Source: Nocardia uniformis NBRC 13702 | GTDB taxonomy: Bacteria; Actinomycetota; Actinomycetes; Mycobacteriales; Mycobacteriaceae | Length of the DNA: 64,000 bases | Direction of reading: 5' to 3' | Assembly (NCBI RefSeq): GCF_001613345.1 | Contig: NZ_BDCE01000072.1 | Span: 1-64,000, forward strand | Program-made: the position numbers and the translations under genes | Notes under the pieces: generated by a model | The model's input: only the letters and a program-made list of their open reading frames with translations | The model's database searches: none | What the model was told of the DNA's origin: nothing | Part shown: piece by piece, positions 8,740 to 17,777 of the stretch | Layout: every line of letters begins with the position of its first letter | Position numbering within the stretch: the stretch's first letter is position 1

Positions 8740-8897
8740 CGGGGGAGTCCCCGGCAGCCTGGCTCACGGACGGCGCGCACCCTGCCAACTTACTGCGCGG
8801 CCGGTGCGCGGTGCGTACCGCGACGTCGCGGCGGCACCCGGCCGATACGATCACCTCGGACTCGAAACGCTCGAACCAACGCTCAGCGAGGAGCGCC

Positions 8898-9767
8898 ATG
8901 TGTCGATTGTTCGGTTTGTCGGCCGCGCCGCGGCGGGTCACGGCTACCTTCTGGCTGTTGGACGCTCCGGACAGCCTGTCGCTGCAGAGTCGGCACAATC
9001 CCGACGGCGCGGGGCTGGGCACCTTCTACCCGGACGGATCACCGCGGGTGGAGAAGCAGCCGATTGCCGCGTTCTCCGATGCCGACTTCGCCGAGGAAGC
9101 GCGGGAACGGGAATCGGAGACCTTCGTCGCGCATGTGCGGTTCGCCTCCACCGGCGGCATGGAAACGCGCAATACGCATCCTTTCGAGCAGCGGGGTCGG
9201 CTGTTCGCCCACAATGGCGTACTGCACGGACTCGACGAACTGGATGCCGAACTCGGCGCCTATCGCGAACTGGTGCACGGTGATACGGACTCCGAGCGGT
9301 ACTTCGCCCTCATTACCGAGCGCATCGACCGACACGGCGGGGACATCACCGCGGGTATCACCGACGCCGTGCGCTGGATCGCCGACCGACTGCCCGTGTA
9401 CGCGCTGAATCTGGTGCTCACCACCGCGACCGAACTATGGGCGCTGCGCTATCCCGATACGCACGAGCTGTTCGTGCTGGAACGCGCCGCGGGTGGGGCG
9501 AATGGCGGTCGCCATCTCGTGCATGAGGGGCAGGCGGGCATTCGGGTACACAGCGCGTCGCTCGCGGATTACCCGTCCGTTGTCGTGGCCAGTGAGCGCC
9601 TGGACGCGGACCCGGCCTGGCGGCTACTGGCGCCGGGAGAGTTGCTGCACGTCGACGCCCGGCTGAGCGTCAGCTCGATCACCGTCTCGGATTCCGCACC
9701 GAAACAACTGCTCACGCTGGCGCAATTGGATGCCGCAGCCGCTGCCTCTCAGACCGCGGTGCCCTGA
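8898..9767 (+). CDS. Class II glutamine amidotransferase (YafJ-like)
   Basis: A 289-residue N-terminal-nucleophile hydrolase. MCRLFGL places the catalytic Cys at residue 2, and FVAHVRFASTGG plus THPFEQRGRLFAHNGVLHG are the glutamine-binding parts of the GATase II fold. The ATG at 8898 has GAGGAG just upstream and is required to expose the nucleophile. No synthetase domain is fused, so the acceptor is unknown; the family includes EgtC-like amidohydrolases. It lies between glgB and glgE, an insertion relative to M. tuberculosis, and is convergent with glgE. Confidence 0.85.
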   Translation: MCRLFGLSAAPRRVTATFWLLDAPDSLSLQSRHNPDGAGLGTFYPDGSPRVEKQPIAAFSDADFAEEARERESETFVAHVRFASTGGMETRNTHPFEQRGRLFAHNGVLHGLDELDAELGAYRELVHGDTDSERYFALITERIDRHGGDITAGITDAVRWIADRLPVYALNLVLTTATELWALRYPDTHELFVLERAAGGANGGRHLVHEGQAGIRVHSASLADYPSVVVASERLDADPAWRLLAPGELLHVDARLSVSSITVSDSAPKQLLTLAQLDAAAAASQTAVP

Positions 9768-9845
9768 GATTCTCCGCGTGATGTCGCCTGACGAGAGGGT
9801 GTGCGATACCGCTCGTTCGAGCTCAGTGATCCGGCTCGGGGACAT

Positions 9846-11861
9846 TCAGTGGAATGAGCGGCGGAAGGCCAGTTGCTGGCGGGCGTGCATCGGCACCGGC
9901 GGCAGCACCAGGATGTGCGCGACCGCGTGCGCCGGGTCCAGTCGCACGTAATTGCTTTGACCCCAGTGGTATTCCTCGCCGCTGATCTCGTCGTACACCA
10001 CCGGCCGATCGTGCCATTCGCGGCCGATGGCGGGCAGGTCGAGGGAGACCATGCCCTGTTCGGCCCCGAAGGGGTTGAGGTTCACCACGGTCAGCACCGC
10101 GTCGCCGGTGGTGGGATCGAATTTGGAGTAGGCGAGCAGGGAGTCGTTATCGGTGTGATGGAAGTGGATGCAGCGCAGCTGCTGTAGCGCGGGATGCGAG
10201 CGCCGGATCTCGTTGAGGCGAGTGATCCACGGCTCCAGGGATTCTCCGCGTGCGGCGGCCTCGGTGAAGCGGCGCGGACGCAACTGGTATTTCTCCGAGT
10301 CCAGATATTCCTCGCTGCCGGGATGCGGGGCCTGGTGTTCGTAGAGCTCGAAACCGGAGTACACGCCCCAGGTCGGACCGAGTGTCGCGGCCAGTACGGC
10401 GCGAATGGCGAACATACCCGGGCCCCCGTGCTGCAGGGTCTCGTGCAGGATGTCCGGGGTGTTCACGAAGAGGTTGGGGCGCGCCTCATCGGCTTTGGCG
10501 GCCAACTCGTTTCCGAAGTCGATGAAATCCCACTTGGTGGTGCGCCAGGTGAAATATGTGTAGGACTGGCTGAACCCGCGCCGGGCCAGTCCGTACAGCC
10601 GGGCCGGGCGGGTGAACGCCTCGGACAGGAAGATGACATCGGGGTGGTCGTGATGCACCTGCGCGATGAACCATTCCCAGAAGTCCGCTGGTTTGGTGTG
10701 TGGATTGTCGACGCGGAAGATCTTGACGCCCAAGCCGATCCAGTGCCGCACCACCCGCAGGATCTCGGCGTAGAGTCCGTCGGGATCATTGTCGAAATTG
10801 ATCGGGTAGATGTCCTGATACTTCTTCGGCGGATTCTCCGCATAGGCGATGGTGCCGTCGGGGAGGGTGGTGAACCACTCCGGATGCGCGGCCACCCACG
10901 GATGATCGGGCGCACACTGCAATGCCAGGTCGATGGCCACCTCCAGGCCCAATTGCCCGGCGGCGGAGATGAAGTCGATGAAATCCGCCTCGGTGCCCAG
11001 ATCGGGGTGAATGGCGTCGTGGCCGCCCTCCACGGAGCCGATGGCCCACGGTGAACCCACATCGCCGGGCTCGGCGGTCAGAGAGTTGTTGGGGCCCTTG
11101 CGATTCACCTTCCCGATCGGGTGGATCGGCGGCAGGTACACCACATCGAAACCCATGGCGGCAATGCGGGGCAGCTCCTTGGCCGTAGTGGCGAAGGTGC
11201 CGTGCACCGGCTTGCCCTCGGCGTCCCAGCCGCCCGTGGAGCGCGGAAAGAACTCGTACCAGGACCCGACCAGCGCACGCTGCCGGTCGACATGGACCAG
11301 ATGCTGCGGGCCACGCGCCACGAATTCCCGCAGCGGGGTGACGCGCAGGATATCGCTCACCTCGGTGCTGAAGGCGGGCGCGACGCGGGCGGGCAATTGG
11401 GCATCACTGCGCAGTGCGGTGGCCGCGTCGCGCAATCTCTCCCACTGTTTCTTCGGCACCGCCTGCGCGGCCCGCTCCAGCAGTCGCGCCCCCATCTCCA
11501 GATCATTGGCCAGATCGGTGGCACTCTGGCCGACCGCGAGTTTCGCCTCCACCGCCGACCGCCAGGTGGCGATGGGATCGCTCCACCCTTCGATGCGGTA
11601 GCTCCACAGCCCCGGTTCGGTGGGGGTGAATACGGCATTGAAGACATCGGGCTCGTAATCGGGCGTCATTCGAATGCGACGGGGCCGCGTGGATCCGGGC
11701 GCGCGCACCGACAGCGTCGCGGCGACCGCGTCGTGCCCCTCCCGCCACACCACGGTACGTACCGGGAAAACCTCTCCGACCACGGCTTTCGCCGGTCGGC
11801 CACCGGGAATGGCGGGGGCGGTGTCATCGATGGCGATGCGGCCGGTCACGGAGTCGAACAT
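9846..11861 (-). CDS. glgE: Alpha-1,4-glucan:maltose-1-phosphate maltosyltransferase
   Basis: A 671-residue GH13_3 enzyme. It has the N-terminal beta domain, then the barrel with IFRVDNPHTKP (nucleophile Asp), FLSEAFTRP (acid/base Glu) and NTPDIL (stabilising Asp). It extends alpha-1,4-glucan using maltose 1-phosphate. Partner genes treS and pep2 are not in the window. The place matches Rv1327c. The start ATG at 11861 is 42 bp past the end of the acyltransferase operon, so glgE may be transcribed by read-through from that operon as well as from its own promoter. Confidence 0.96.
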   Translation of the reverse strand: MFDSVTGRIAIDDTAPAIPGGRPAKAVVGEVFPVRTVVWREGHDAVAATLSVRAPGSTRPRRIRMTPDYEPDVFNAVFTPTEPGLWSYRIEGWSDPIATWRSAVEAKLAVGQSATDLANDLEMGARLLERAAQAVPKKQWERLRDAATALRSDAQLPARVAPAFSTEVSDILRVTPLREFVARGPQHLVHVDRQRALVGSWYEFFPRSTGGWDAEGKPVHGTFATTAKELPRIAAMGFDVVYLPPIHPIGKVNRKGPNNSLTAEPGDVGSPWAIGSVEGGHDAIHPDLGTEADFIDFISAAGQLGLEVAIDLALQCAPDHPWVAAHPEWFTTLPDGTIAYAENPPKKYQDIYPINFDNDPDGLYAEILRVVRHWIGLGVKIFRVDNPHTKPADFWEWFIAQVHHDHPDVIFLSEAFTRPARLYGLARRGFSQSYTYFTWRTTKWDFIDFGNELAAKADEARPNLFVNTPDILHETLQHGGPGMFAIRAVLAATLGPTWGVYSGFELYEHQAPHPGSEEYLDSEKYQLRPRRFTEAAARGESLEPWITRLNEIRRSHPALQQLRCIHFHHTDNDSLLAYSKFDPTTGDAVLTVVNLNPFGAEQGMVSLDLPAIGREWHDRPVVYDEISGEEYHWGQSNYVRLDPAHAVAHILVLPPVPMHARQQLAFRRSFH

Positions 11862-11903
11862 ACCGGCAGCGGCCGCCGCCCGGCGCGGCGGCGGGCGCGG
11901 AAC

Positions 11904-13247
11904 TCACCAGAACCTGGGTCGCAATCCCCACGCGGTGAGTTCGGCGGCCACATGGCGGCGCAGGGTGTCGCGGTCGGGAAACCGGTCGGGATCGACCCCG
12001 GCGACAGCCAGCGTCACCGTTTCCCCGTCCCCGGAGTAGGCCACGGTCAGCCCGGCTTCGGCGCGACGGAAGAACTCCGGATCACCGGCCCGCACCACCG
12101 GCCGCATCACCACGGCGCGGGCGCGGATTCCGGCGATATCGGCGACCAGCTTCGCGCTGTCACCCAGATTGGTGCACAGGCAGATCGGCGCTTTCGAGGT
12201 GCGCACGAACCGGCGGGTGAGGGCGTCGGGCAGCAGCACCTGCACCGGTTGCAGATGTTGCAGCGGCGGGGTGGTGGCGGGATCGTCGTGTGCGGTGACC
12301 GCGCGTTTGGTGGCCGCCCGCAATCGCGCCAGATCGGTGCGTTCGCCGTGCCGATACGGCACCGCGACGGCGACACCGGTACTGGCATTGCCCCGCGGAT
12401 CGTCGAGGCCGCGCATGGAGCGGGGGATCTCCACCCGCACCGCACCGTCGGTGACCCGGCCGCTGCGGCCGAGTACACCGACCGCGACCCCCACCATGAG
12501 CCCGTTCGCGGTTCCGGAATGCGCGGCGGCCACCCGATTCCAGTCCGCTGCCGGAACCGAGACCAGCAGATCCGCCGGCTGGAAGGGATTGGCCAGCGCC
12601 ACCGGTGTGGTCTCGGGCCGGGGCTGGCGAACCGGTTCGTGGACCGCCCGCGCCCGAATCGCCCCGCGAATACCGGCGGCTACCGCCCGCACCTGTGCGA
12701 CGGCATCGGCGATATGGGCGCGCAGCAGACCGGCCGAAAGGGTGTCCCCGACCAGACGACCGGCACTGGCCGCCCGGTCCGGGCTGGCGTCGGCACGCAG
12801 TCTTTCCAGGGCGTCGGCGACGGCGAACAGCCCACCGCCGCCATCGACCGCGACATGGGAGGCGACCAGCGATAGCACCGTGCCACCGGTCGCGGTGGGC
12901 GCGGCCGAGAGCCGCCACACCTCACCGGTGATCGGGTCCAGATCGGTATCGGTCTGTGCCGCAAGCCAATCCGGTACCCGGTCGGCGCGCACCGGCTCGG
13001 TCCGCCAGTCCAGCGGCAGCGCCCGCAGCGCGGGAGCCCACCAGGGCCGCGCCAGCGGAAACCGCGTGGTAACCACACGCCGGGCCAGGAATCCGTACGA
13101 AAGATGCTCGTGGAACCGCTGCACCGTGGCGCGCTCCAGCGGTTCGTCGAACAGCCAGGCCAGTTGCACCACCAGCAGCGGCCCGTACAGCCGGTGCACC
13201 TTCCAGAACAGGTCGTCGTCGGCGGTCAGTCGATTCATCTCGGTCAT
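11904..13247 (-). CDS. Condensation-like acyltransferase (WES/Pap superfamily)
   Basis: A 447-residue protein with the CoA-dependent acyltransferase superfamily motif as SHVAVDGGGG (His131, Asp135). The second half has the PRSMRG and GNASTGVAVAVP elements seen in wax-ester synthase and Pap-type enzymes. Position 14 residues after the Asp is Leu, not the Tyr of the HX3DX14Y motif found in its two operon partners, so its branch differs. Such enzymes transfer acyl groups from CoA or carrier proteins to hydroxyl groups. It is the last gene of a six-gene operon, 15 bp after the permease gene. No signal peptide; acceptor and acyl donor unknown. Confidence 0.75.
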   Translation of the reverse strand: MTEMNRLTADDDLFWKVHRLYGPLLVVQLAWLFDEPLERATVQRFHEHLSYGFLARRVVTTRFPLARPWWAPALRALPLDWRTEPVRADRVPDWLAAQTDTDLDPITGEVWRLSAAPTATGGTVLSLVASHVAVDGGGGLFAVADALERLRADASPDRAASAGRLVGDTLSAGLLRAHIADAVAQVRAVAAGIRGAIRARAVHEPVRQPRPETTPVALANPFQPADLLVSVPAADWNRVAAAHSGTANGLMVGVAVGVLGRSGRVTDGAVRVEIPRSMRGLDDPRGNASTGVAVAVPYRHGERTDLARLRAATKRAVTAHDDPATTPPLQHLQPVQVLLPDALTRRFVRTSKAPICLCTNLGDSAKLVADIAGIRARAVVMRPVVRAGDPEFFRRAEAGLTVAYSGDGETVTLAVAGVDPDRFPDRDTLRRHVAAELTAWGLRPRFW

Positions 13248-13262
13248 GAGTGGTCCCTGGGG

Positions 13263-14090
13263 TCAGCGCGGCCGCAGCACGCGCACGGTGACAAGAGCCG
13301 ATACGAGCATGACCACCAGTGCGGTGGCCACCGACCAGACGGCGTCGCCGCCGAATCGACCGGTATCGGCGAGCGTGCGCACCGCCGAGACCAGATGCGA
13401 TACCGGATTGACGTCGGAGATGGCGCGCAGCCACGAGGGCATGGCCGAGGTCGGGACGAGAGCGTTGGAGGCGCAGGTGAGCAGCATGAGCAGCAGGCCG
13501 GAAATGCCCTGCACGGCGGCCGGTCGTGTCACCGAAACCCCGACCACCGCGAAAACCCAACTGAGCGCGGTGGTTACGAATACCACCAGCACTGCGGCGG
13601 CCACCAGCCCGAGTGGATGGTCCGGGCGGTAGCCCATGACCCGGCCGACCAGCAGTACCACCGTGGCCCCGATGGTGTAGCGCACCACCCCGGCGGTGAG
13701 CGCACCGGCGATGGGAGCCAGCCGGGCCACCGGCATGGCGGCGAAACGGTCGTAGACACCGGACCGCACATCCTCGCAGAGCTGCACCCCGGTGGTCACC
13801 GACATGGTGAGCATGATCTGCACCAGTACCCCGGGGATCAGGATCGGCAGATAGTCGGTCACACTGCCCGCCACGGCGGTTCCGAAGACACTGCCGAAGA
13901 GGACCGGCGCGGCGATCGGCAGCAGCACGGCGTCGAACAGCAATTGGGGACTGCGGCGGAATACCAGCAGACCGCGCAGCGCCATAATCATCGATTGCCG
14001 GGCCGCCGACCCCGCGCCGACGCGAATTACCCGGGGCCGCCGGTCGATTCGCGTCACCCGGGTGGTCGGGACAGCAATGGTGGCGGTCAT
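13263..14090 (-). CDS. ABC transporter permease, ABC-2/DrrB type
   Basis: A 275-residue membrane protein with about six hydrophobic segments. The stretch LVQIMLTMSVTTGVQLCEDVRSGVYDRFAAMP is the family signature after the second or third helix. DrrB-type permeases pair with DrrA-type ATPases to export hydrophobic metabolites, such as daunorubicin or mycobacterial phthiocerol lipids. The ATG overlaps the TGA of the ATPase gene (ATGA, 14087-14090), which supports obligate co-translation. Upstream genes encode a glycosyltransferase and acyltransferases, so the likely cargo is their product. Confidence 0.88.
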   Translation of the reverse strand: MTATIAVPTTRVTRIDRRPRVIRVGAGSAARQSMIMALRGLLVFRRSPQLLFDAVLLPIAAPVLFGSVFGTAVAGSVTDYLPILIPGVLVQIMLTMSVTTGVQLCEDVRSGVYDRFAAMPVARLAPIAGALTAGVVRYTIGATVVLLVGRVMGYRPDHPLGLVAAAVLVVFVTTALSWVFAVVGVSVTRPAAVQGISGLLLMLLTCASNALVPTSAMPSWLRAISDVNPVSHLVSAVRTLADTGRFGGDAVWSVATALVVMLVSALVTVRVLRPR

Positions 14091-15043
14091 GCCGCTCCCT
14101 TCGTCGAGGACCGATTGGTGAGTGCGAAGAACACCTCGTTCAGGTCGGGACGGTCCATTCCGAAGCCGCGCAACGGTATTCCGGTGCGGCGGTACTCGAG
14201 CAGGACCGCCATGGCGGCTTCGGCATCCGGAACCGCCACCGCGAGTGCCGCGCCCTCCGGGCTGATTCGCGCCGTTGTCCCGGTGAGGCGTTCGGCCACC
14301 GCGACGGCCGCGGCCAGCCGGGTGGCATCGCCGAGTTCAACGCGCAGCACCTGTCCGCCGAGAGAATCCTTGAGTTCGGTGGCGGTGCCGGTGGCGACCA
14401 CGCTGCCGTGGTCGATGACCGCGATCCGGTCGGCCAGTGCGTCGGCCTCCTCCAAATACTGGGTGGTCAACAGGATCGTGGCACCGCCCGCCACCAGCTC
14501 CCGCACCGTCGACCACATGCTCTGCCGGGTGCGTGGATCCAGTCCGGTGGTGGGTTCGTCCAGGAATATCAAGGGCGGCAGGGTGATCAGCGTCGCCGCC
14601 AAGTCGAGGCGACGACGCATACCGCCGGAGAAGGTACGCGCCGGGCGGCGGGCCGCGGCGGTGAGATCGAACTGTTCCAGCAATTCGGTGGAGCGGGCGG
14701 CGGCGGCCCGGCGCGACAGTCCGAGCAAGCGGCCGAAAATCCGGAGATTCTCATCGGCGGACAGGCTTTCGTCCACGGCCGCGTACTGGCCGGTGAGCCC
14801 GATCATGGAGCGCACCGCGGTGGCCTGGCGGACCAGATCGTGACCGAAGATCTCCGCATGCCCGCGATCGGGACGCAACAGCGTCGCCAGCAGGCGCACC
14901 ATGGTGGTCTTCCCCGCGCCGTTCGGTCCGAGCAGTGCGAATACCGAACCGGCGGGCACGAGTAGATCGATACCGTCCACCGCGGCGACGGCGGCGAAAC
15001 TCTTGCCGAGGCCGTGCGCTTCGATCGCTGGATTCGGCGTCAT
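14087..15043 (-). CDS. ABC transporter ATP-binding protein, DrrA type
   Basis: A 318-residue nucleotide-binding subunit. Walker A is GPNGAGKTT (39-47), the signature FSGGMRRRLDLA (138-149) and Walker B LIFLDEP (158-164). The C-terminal region ends DLNEVFFALT, characteristic of the daunorubicin-resistance subfamily of exporters. The ATG at 15043 overlaps the glycosyltransferase stop as ATGA and has GGGAG upstream. Partner permease overlaps downstream. A longer open frame extends upstream but runs antisense through the glycosyltransferase codons and is rejected. Confidence 0.92.
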   Translation of the reverse strand: MTPNPAIEAHGLGKSFAAVAAVDGIDLLVPAGSVFALLGPNGAGKTTMVRLLATLLRPDRGHAEIFGHDLVRQATAVRSMIGLTGQYAAVDESLSADENLRIFGRLLGLSRRAAAARSTELLEQFDLTAAARRPARTFSGGMRRRLDLAATLITLPPLIFLDEPTTGLDPRTRQSMWSTVRELVAGGATILLTTQYLEEADALADRIAVIDHGSVVATGTATELKDSLGGQVLRVELGDATRLAAAVAVAERLTGTTARISPEGAALAVAVPDAEAAMAVLLEYRRTGIPLRGFGMDRPDLNEVFFALTNRSSTKGAA

Positions 15044-16320
15044 AACCGCTCCCTTTCGGCAGGTGCGACTGTGAGTGCACGGGAATGGGTTCGGAGGATA
15101 TGCCCGGCGGCCAGTGCCTCGACGGCATCGGCCGCGCACCGGGCGCCGTCGTCGCGGAAGTCGGCGGCGAAGGCGTGCGCGCGTTGCCGGACGGGCGCGC
15201 TGGACGCGAAGCCGAGCAGTCGTTCGAGCCGGGGGCGGTCGAGCCGGGAGTATCGCGTGGTCGCGCCCAATCCCAGCACCCGCAACTGCCGCCCCCAGTA
15301 GGGCTGATCGGCGAGGAACGAGCACACCACCGAGGGCACCCCGGCCCGCAGGGCGGCGGCGGTGGTTCCGGCTCCGCCGTGATGGATGGCCACCAGGCAT
15401 TGGGGCAGAACCGAGGCATGGTCGACGGCGGGCACGATCGCGACATCCTCGGTGAGGGTCGGTGCGGTCCGTGACCAGCCGGAGACGAAGAGCAGCCGCC
15501 GCCCGATACTCCGGCACGCCGCGCGCAGCAGCACCACCAGCGCACCGGTATCGCCCACCGGCATGGAGCCGAACCCGGCGTAGACCGGTGCGCTGCCAGC
15601 CGAAAGCCACTGTGCGAGCGCCGTATCCGGGGCCGAAGCCGGTGCGTCGGCGGTGGGAACGACGAAACCGGTAAAGGGCCGCCGCGGACCCCACTCCTGG
15701 GCGAGACCCGGAAATAGCCGCTCGTCGAACGCCTGGATGGCAAGACGCGGTGCGCGTTGTCCCGCCTCCGGAGCGCGCCGCGCCAGTTCGGCCAGCGGCG
15801 GCGCCAGCGCCCACGCGCGGGCCCGGACGACAGCGGACCCGGCCAGCTGGTTCAGCTCGCCGGGGAGGAACGCGCCCAACCGATTCGGCAGCACGGCGAC
15901 GGCTCGGTTGGGATGGATGGGGAAGAAATGCACGGCCGCGAACGGCACCCCGCCGTGCGCGGCAATCGCATCGCCCACCTCCTCATTGGCCATACCGCCC
16001 ACCACCACATCGGTTCCGGCGGCCAATTCCAGCAGATCCTCGGCGGCCTCGGTGAATCCCTGCTGGTTGAGCCGCCGCAGGGCCGAGATCCGGGATACCG
16101 GATTCGCGGTACGCCGTCGTGTGGCCAATTGCCTGCGCAGCAGTTCGCCGGTGTCGAGACCGAATCCGTGCGCCGCAACCCCGTGACTCGCGGCGAAATC
16201 CACCAGATTGGGTGATACCGCGAGCGTCACCCAGTGGCCGCGTTCGCGCAATTCGCGGGCTATGAGTATGCCCGGCTGCGCATCGCCGCGACTGCCGCCG
16301 AAAGCCAGGAGCATCCTCAT
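15040..16320 (-). CDS. GT1-family glycosyltransferase (UDP-glycosyltransferase fold)
   Basis: A 426-residue GT-B enzyme. The N-terminus has FGGSRGDAQPGILIARELRERGH, the acceptor-side loop. The C-terminal donor domain has VYAGFGSMP and HHGGAGTTAAALRAGVPSVVCSF followed by DQPYWGRQL, the nucleotide-sugar signature of the GtfA/B and sterol/glycolipid glycosyltransferase group. It transfers a sugar to a hydroxyl of a small or lipid acceptor. Its ATG overlaps the upstream acyltransferase stop (ATGA, 16317-16320) and its stop overlaps the ABC ATPase start. The nearest known mycobacterial relatives by motif are Rv1524/Rv1526c-type and glycopeptidolipid Gtf enzymes. Sugar and acceptor cannot be read from sequence. 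Confidence 0.9.
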   Translation of the reverse strand: MRMLLAFGGSRGDAQPGILIARELRERGHWVTLAVSPNLVDFAASHGVAAHGFGLDTGELLRRQLATRRRTANPVSRISALRRLNQQGFTEAAEDLLELAAGTDVVVGGMANEEVGDAIAAHGGVPFAAVHFFPIHPNRAVAVLPNRLGAFLPGELNQLAGSAVVRARAWALAPPLAELARRAPEAGQRAPRLAIQAFDERLFPGLAQEWGPRRPFTGFVVPTADAPASAPDTALAQWLSAGSAPVYAGFGSMPVGDTGALVVLLRAACRSIGRRLLFVSGWSRTAPTLTEDVAIVPAVDHASVLPQCLVAIHHGGAGTTAAALRAGVPSVVCSFLADQPYWGRQLRVLGLGATTRYSRLDRPRLERLLGFASSAPVRQRAHAFAADFRDDGARCAADAVEALAAGHILRTHSRALTVAPAERERL

Positions 16321-17777
16321 GCCGCCCTGCCTTCCCGTCTGGGTTTCCCGGATTCGCCTGCCGTGCCGATGGTTTGGTCAGCGGAACGGAGGCCGGGGCG
16401 GTACTCACCGGTGGTGGCGACCGCGGTGAGGGTGCGACGCAGCGCCGCCGTGTAGTCGATGAGCCGAGTGCGCACCGCCGGAATATCCGGTGCGCCGAAG
16501 GTGACCGAGTAGCTGTCGGTACGGACGAGCCAGCTCGATACGGTCGAGGTGAGCCCCTCCCCGGAGAAGATCCGAATATCCGCCGCAGCCGAATCCTCGT
16601 CAGTCCCCGCGTCCATCAGGGTGACGAATCCCGGTTCCCGCGTGACGATCTCGCTGCCCTGGCCGGTCGCCAGTAGCCGCGCGAGGGCGGCGTGCGCGGG
16701 CAGTGCGGCGAGTGCGCGGCACTGGTCGAGACCGGTGCGTGCGGCCGTCGCGGTACCGGCGAAATCCGGATCGGCGTCCAGTGCGAAGGTGACCGGCACG
16801 AAATTGCACAGCCATCCCTGTGCGGTCGCGTAGCCATCGCGACGGGTGGCCACCACATTGAGTGCCGTGTACCGCCGCTGCCCGATGCGGGCGAAATCGG
16901 TGAGGGCGAGCGTGGCGAAAAGCGCTGCCGATGGCCGGATCCCCGCAGTGGCGAGCACTGCGTCGAAGCGCCGTGCCTTTTCCGGTTCGAGTAGCACCTC
17001 GGTGTGGAAAAAGCGTGGATAGCGTTGTCCATCAGTGATTTCCGGATGCTCCGGACCGGGTGGCGGCAACCGGAAACCGGTCTCCGCCAGTACCCGCAGC
17101 CAGTGTGGCGACAGCTCCTCGACGCGGTCGGCGGCGCGGGCGTACTCGGTATCGGCGTACCGGGCCGCCGAACCGGGATTTATCGCGGGCCACGTGGTTA
17201 CGGTGCCGTCGCGATGTGCGTAGTAGCGATCGGTGAGCTCGCGCGCGGCCGCGGCCTGCGAAATGCCGTCGCTGAACGCGTGATCGGCCACGTACACCAC
17301 ATCGAAGCCACCGACGCCGGGCACCGCCGCGAATCCGATCGACGGCCACGCGAACGGGCTCAGGGTGCGGGCGAAATGGTCGATCAGGGCGGGTGCCCAC
17401 GCCGTATCGGTCGGACCCGGCAGTGGCACGGCCTCGAATGCCATCTCCTCGGGCGCGGCGATATATCGGAGGAAACCACCGTCGACAGGGGCGAACCAGG
17501 TGCGCAGACCGTCGTGTGCCCGGACGAAGTCGGCGGTCGCGGCCGTCAGTGCGGCAATATCCGGGTCGCCGGATATCCGGGCCACAACGCCGAGCTGCGC
17601 GGACCCGGCGGTCGCCGGATCGACGGCCGCCGCACGCAGATGATCCATCTGGAGAAATGATGGCGGCGTGCTGGAGGCGGGCGCCCGACCGGCGGCGGCG
17701 TGTGCCGCCGGGGTGGGCCGCAGCAGGACCGGCCGCACGGCGGCGGTCAATAGTTCGGAGGGGCTGCCCAATCGCAT
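16317..17777 (-). CDS. Pap-type acyltransferase, HX3DX14Y motif
   Basis: A 486-residue condensation-fold acyltransferase. The active motif is DHAFSDG with His166, Asp170 and, exactly 14 residues further, Tyr185. This is the HX3DX14Y pattern reported for mycobacterial polyketide-associated (PapA) acyltransferases, which esterify sugar hydroxyls of trehalose lipids. The latter half contains the YTALNVVATRRDGY and CNFVPVTF elements near the substrate channel. Its ATG shares one base with the upstream TAA (TAATG at 17775-17779). No polyketide synthase or acyl-AMP ligase is present nearby to name the acyl donor. Confidence 0.85.
   Translation of the reverse strand: MRLGSPSELLTAAVRPVLLRPTPAAHAAAGRAPASSTPPSFLQMDHLRAAAVDPATAGSAQLGVVARISGDPDIAALTAATADFVRAHDGLRTWFAPVDGGFLRYIAAPEEMAFEAVPLPGPTDTAWAPALIDHFARTLSPFAWPSIGFAAVPGVGGFDVVYVADHAFSDGISQAAAARELTDRYYAHRDGTVTTWPAINPGSAARYADTEYARAADRVEELSPHWLRVLAETGFRLPPPGPEHPEITDGQRYPRFFHTEVLLEPEKARRFDAVLATAGIRPSAALFATLALTDFARIGQRRYTALNVVATRRDGYATAQGWLCNFVPVTFALDADPDFAGTATAARTGLDQCRALAALPAHAALARLLATGQGSEIVTREPGFVTLMDAGTDEDSAAADIRIFSGEGLTSTVSSWLVRTDSYSVTFGAPDIPAVRTRLIDYTAALRRTLTAVATTGEYRPGLRSADQTIGTAGESGKPRREGRAA

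Noticed and set aside
11121..12875. 584-codon plus-strand frame opposite glgE and the last acyltransferase
   Set aside because: Crosses two clear minus-strand genes and has no domain.
15044..15814. Extended start for the ABC ATPase
   Set aside because: Runs antisense to nothing but in another frame through the glycosyltransferase gene on the same strand; the ATG at 15043 with GGGAG and ATGA overlap is convincing.
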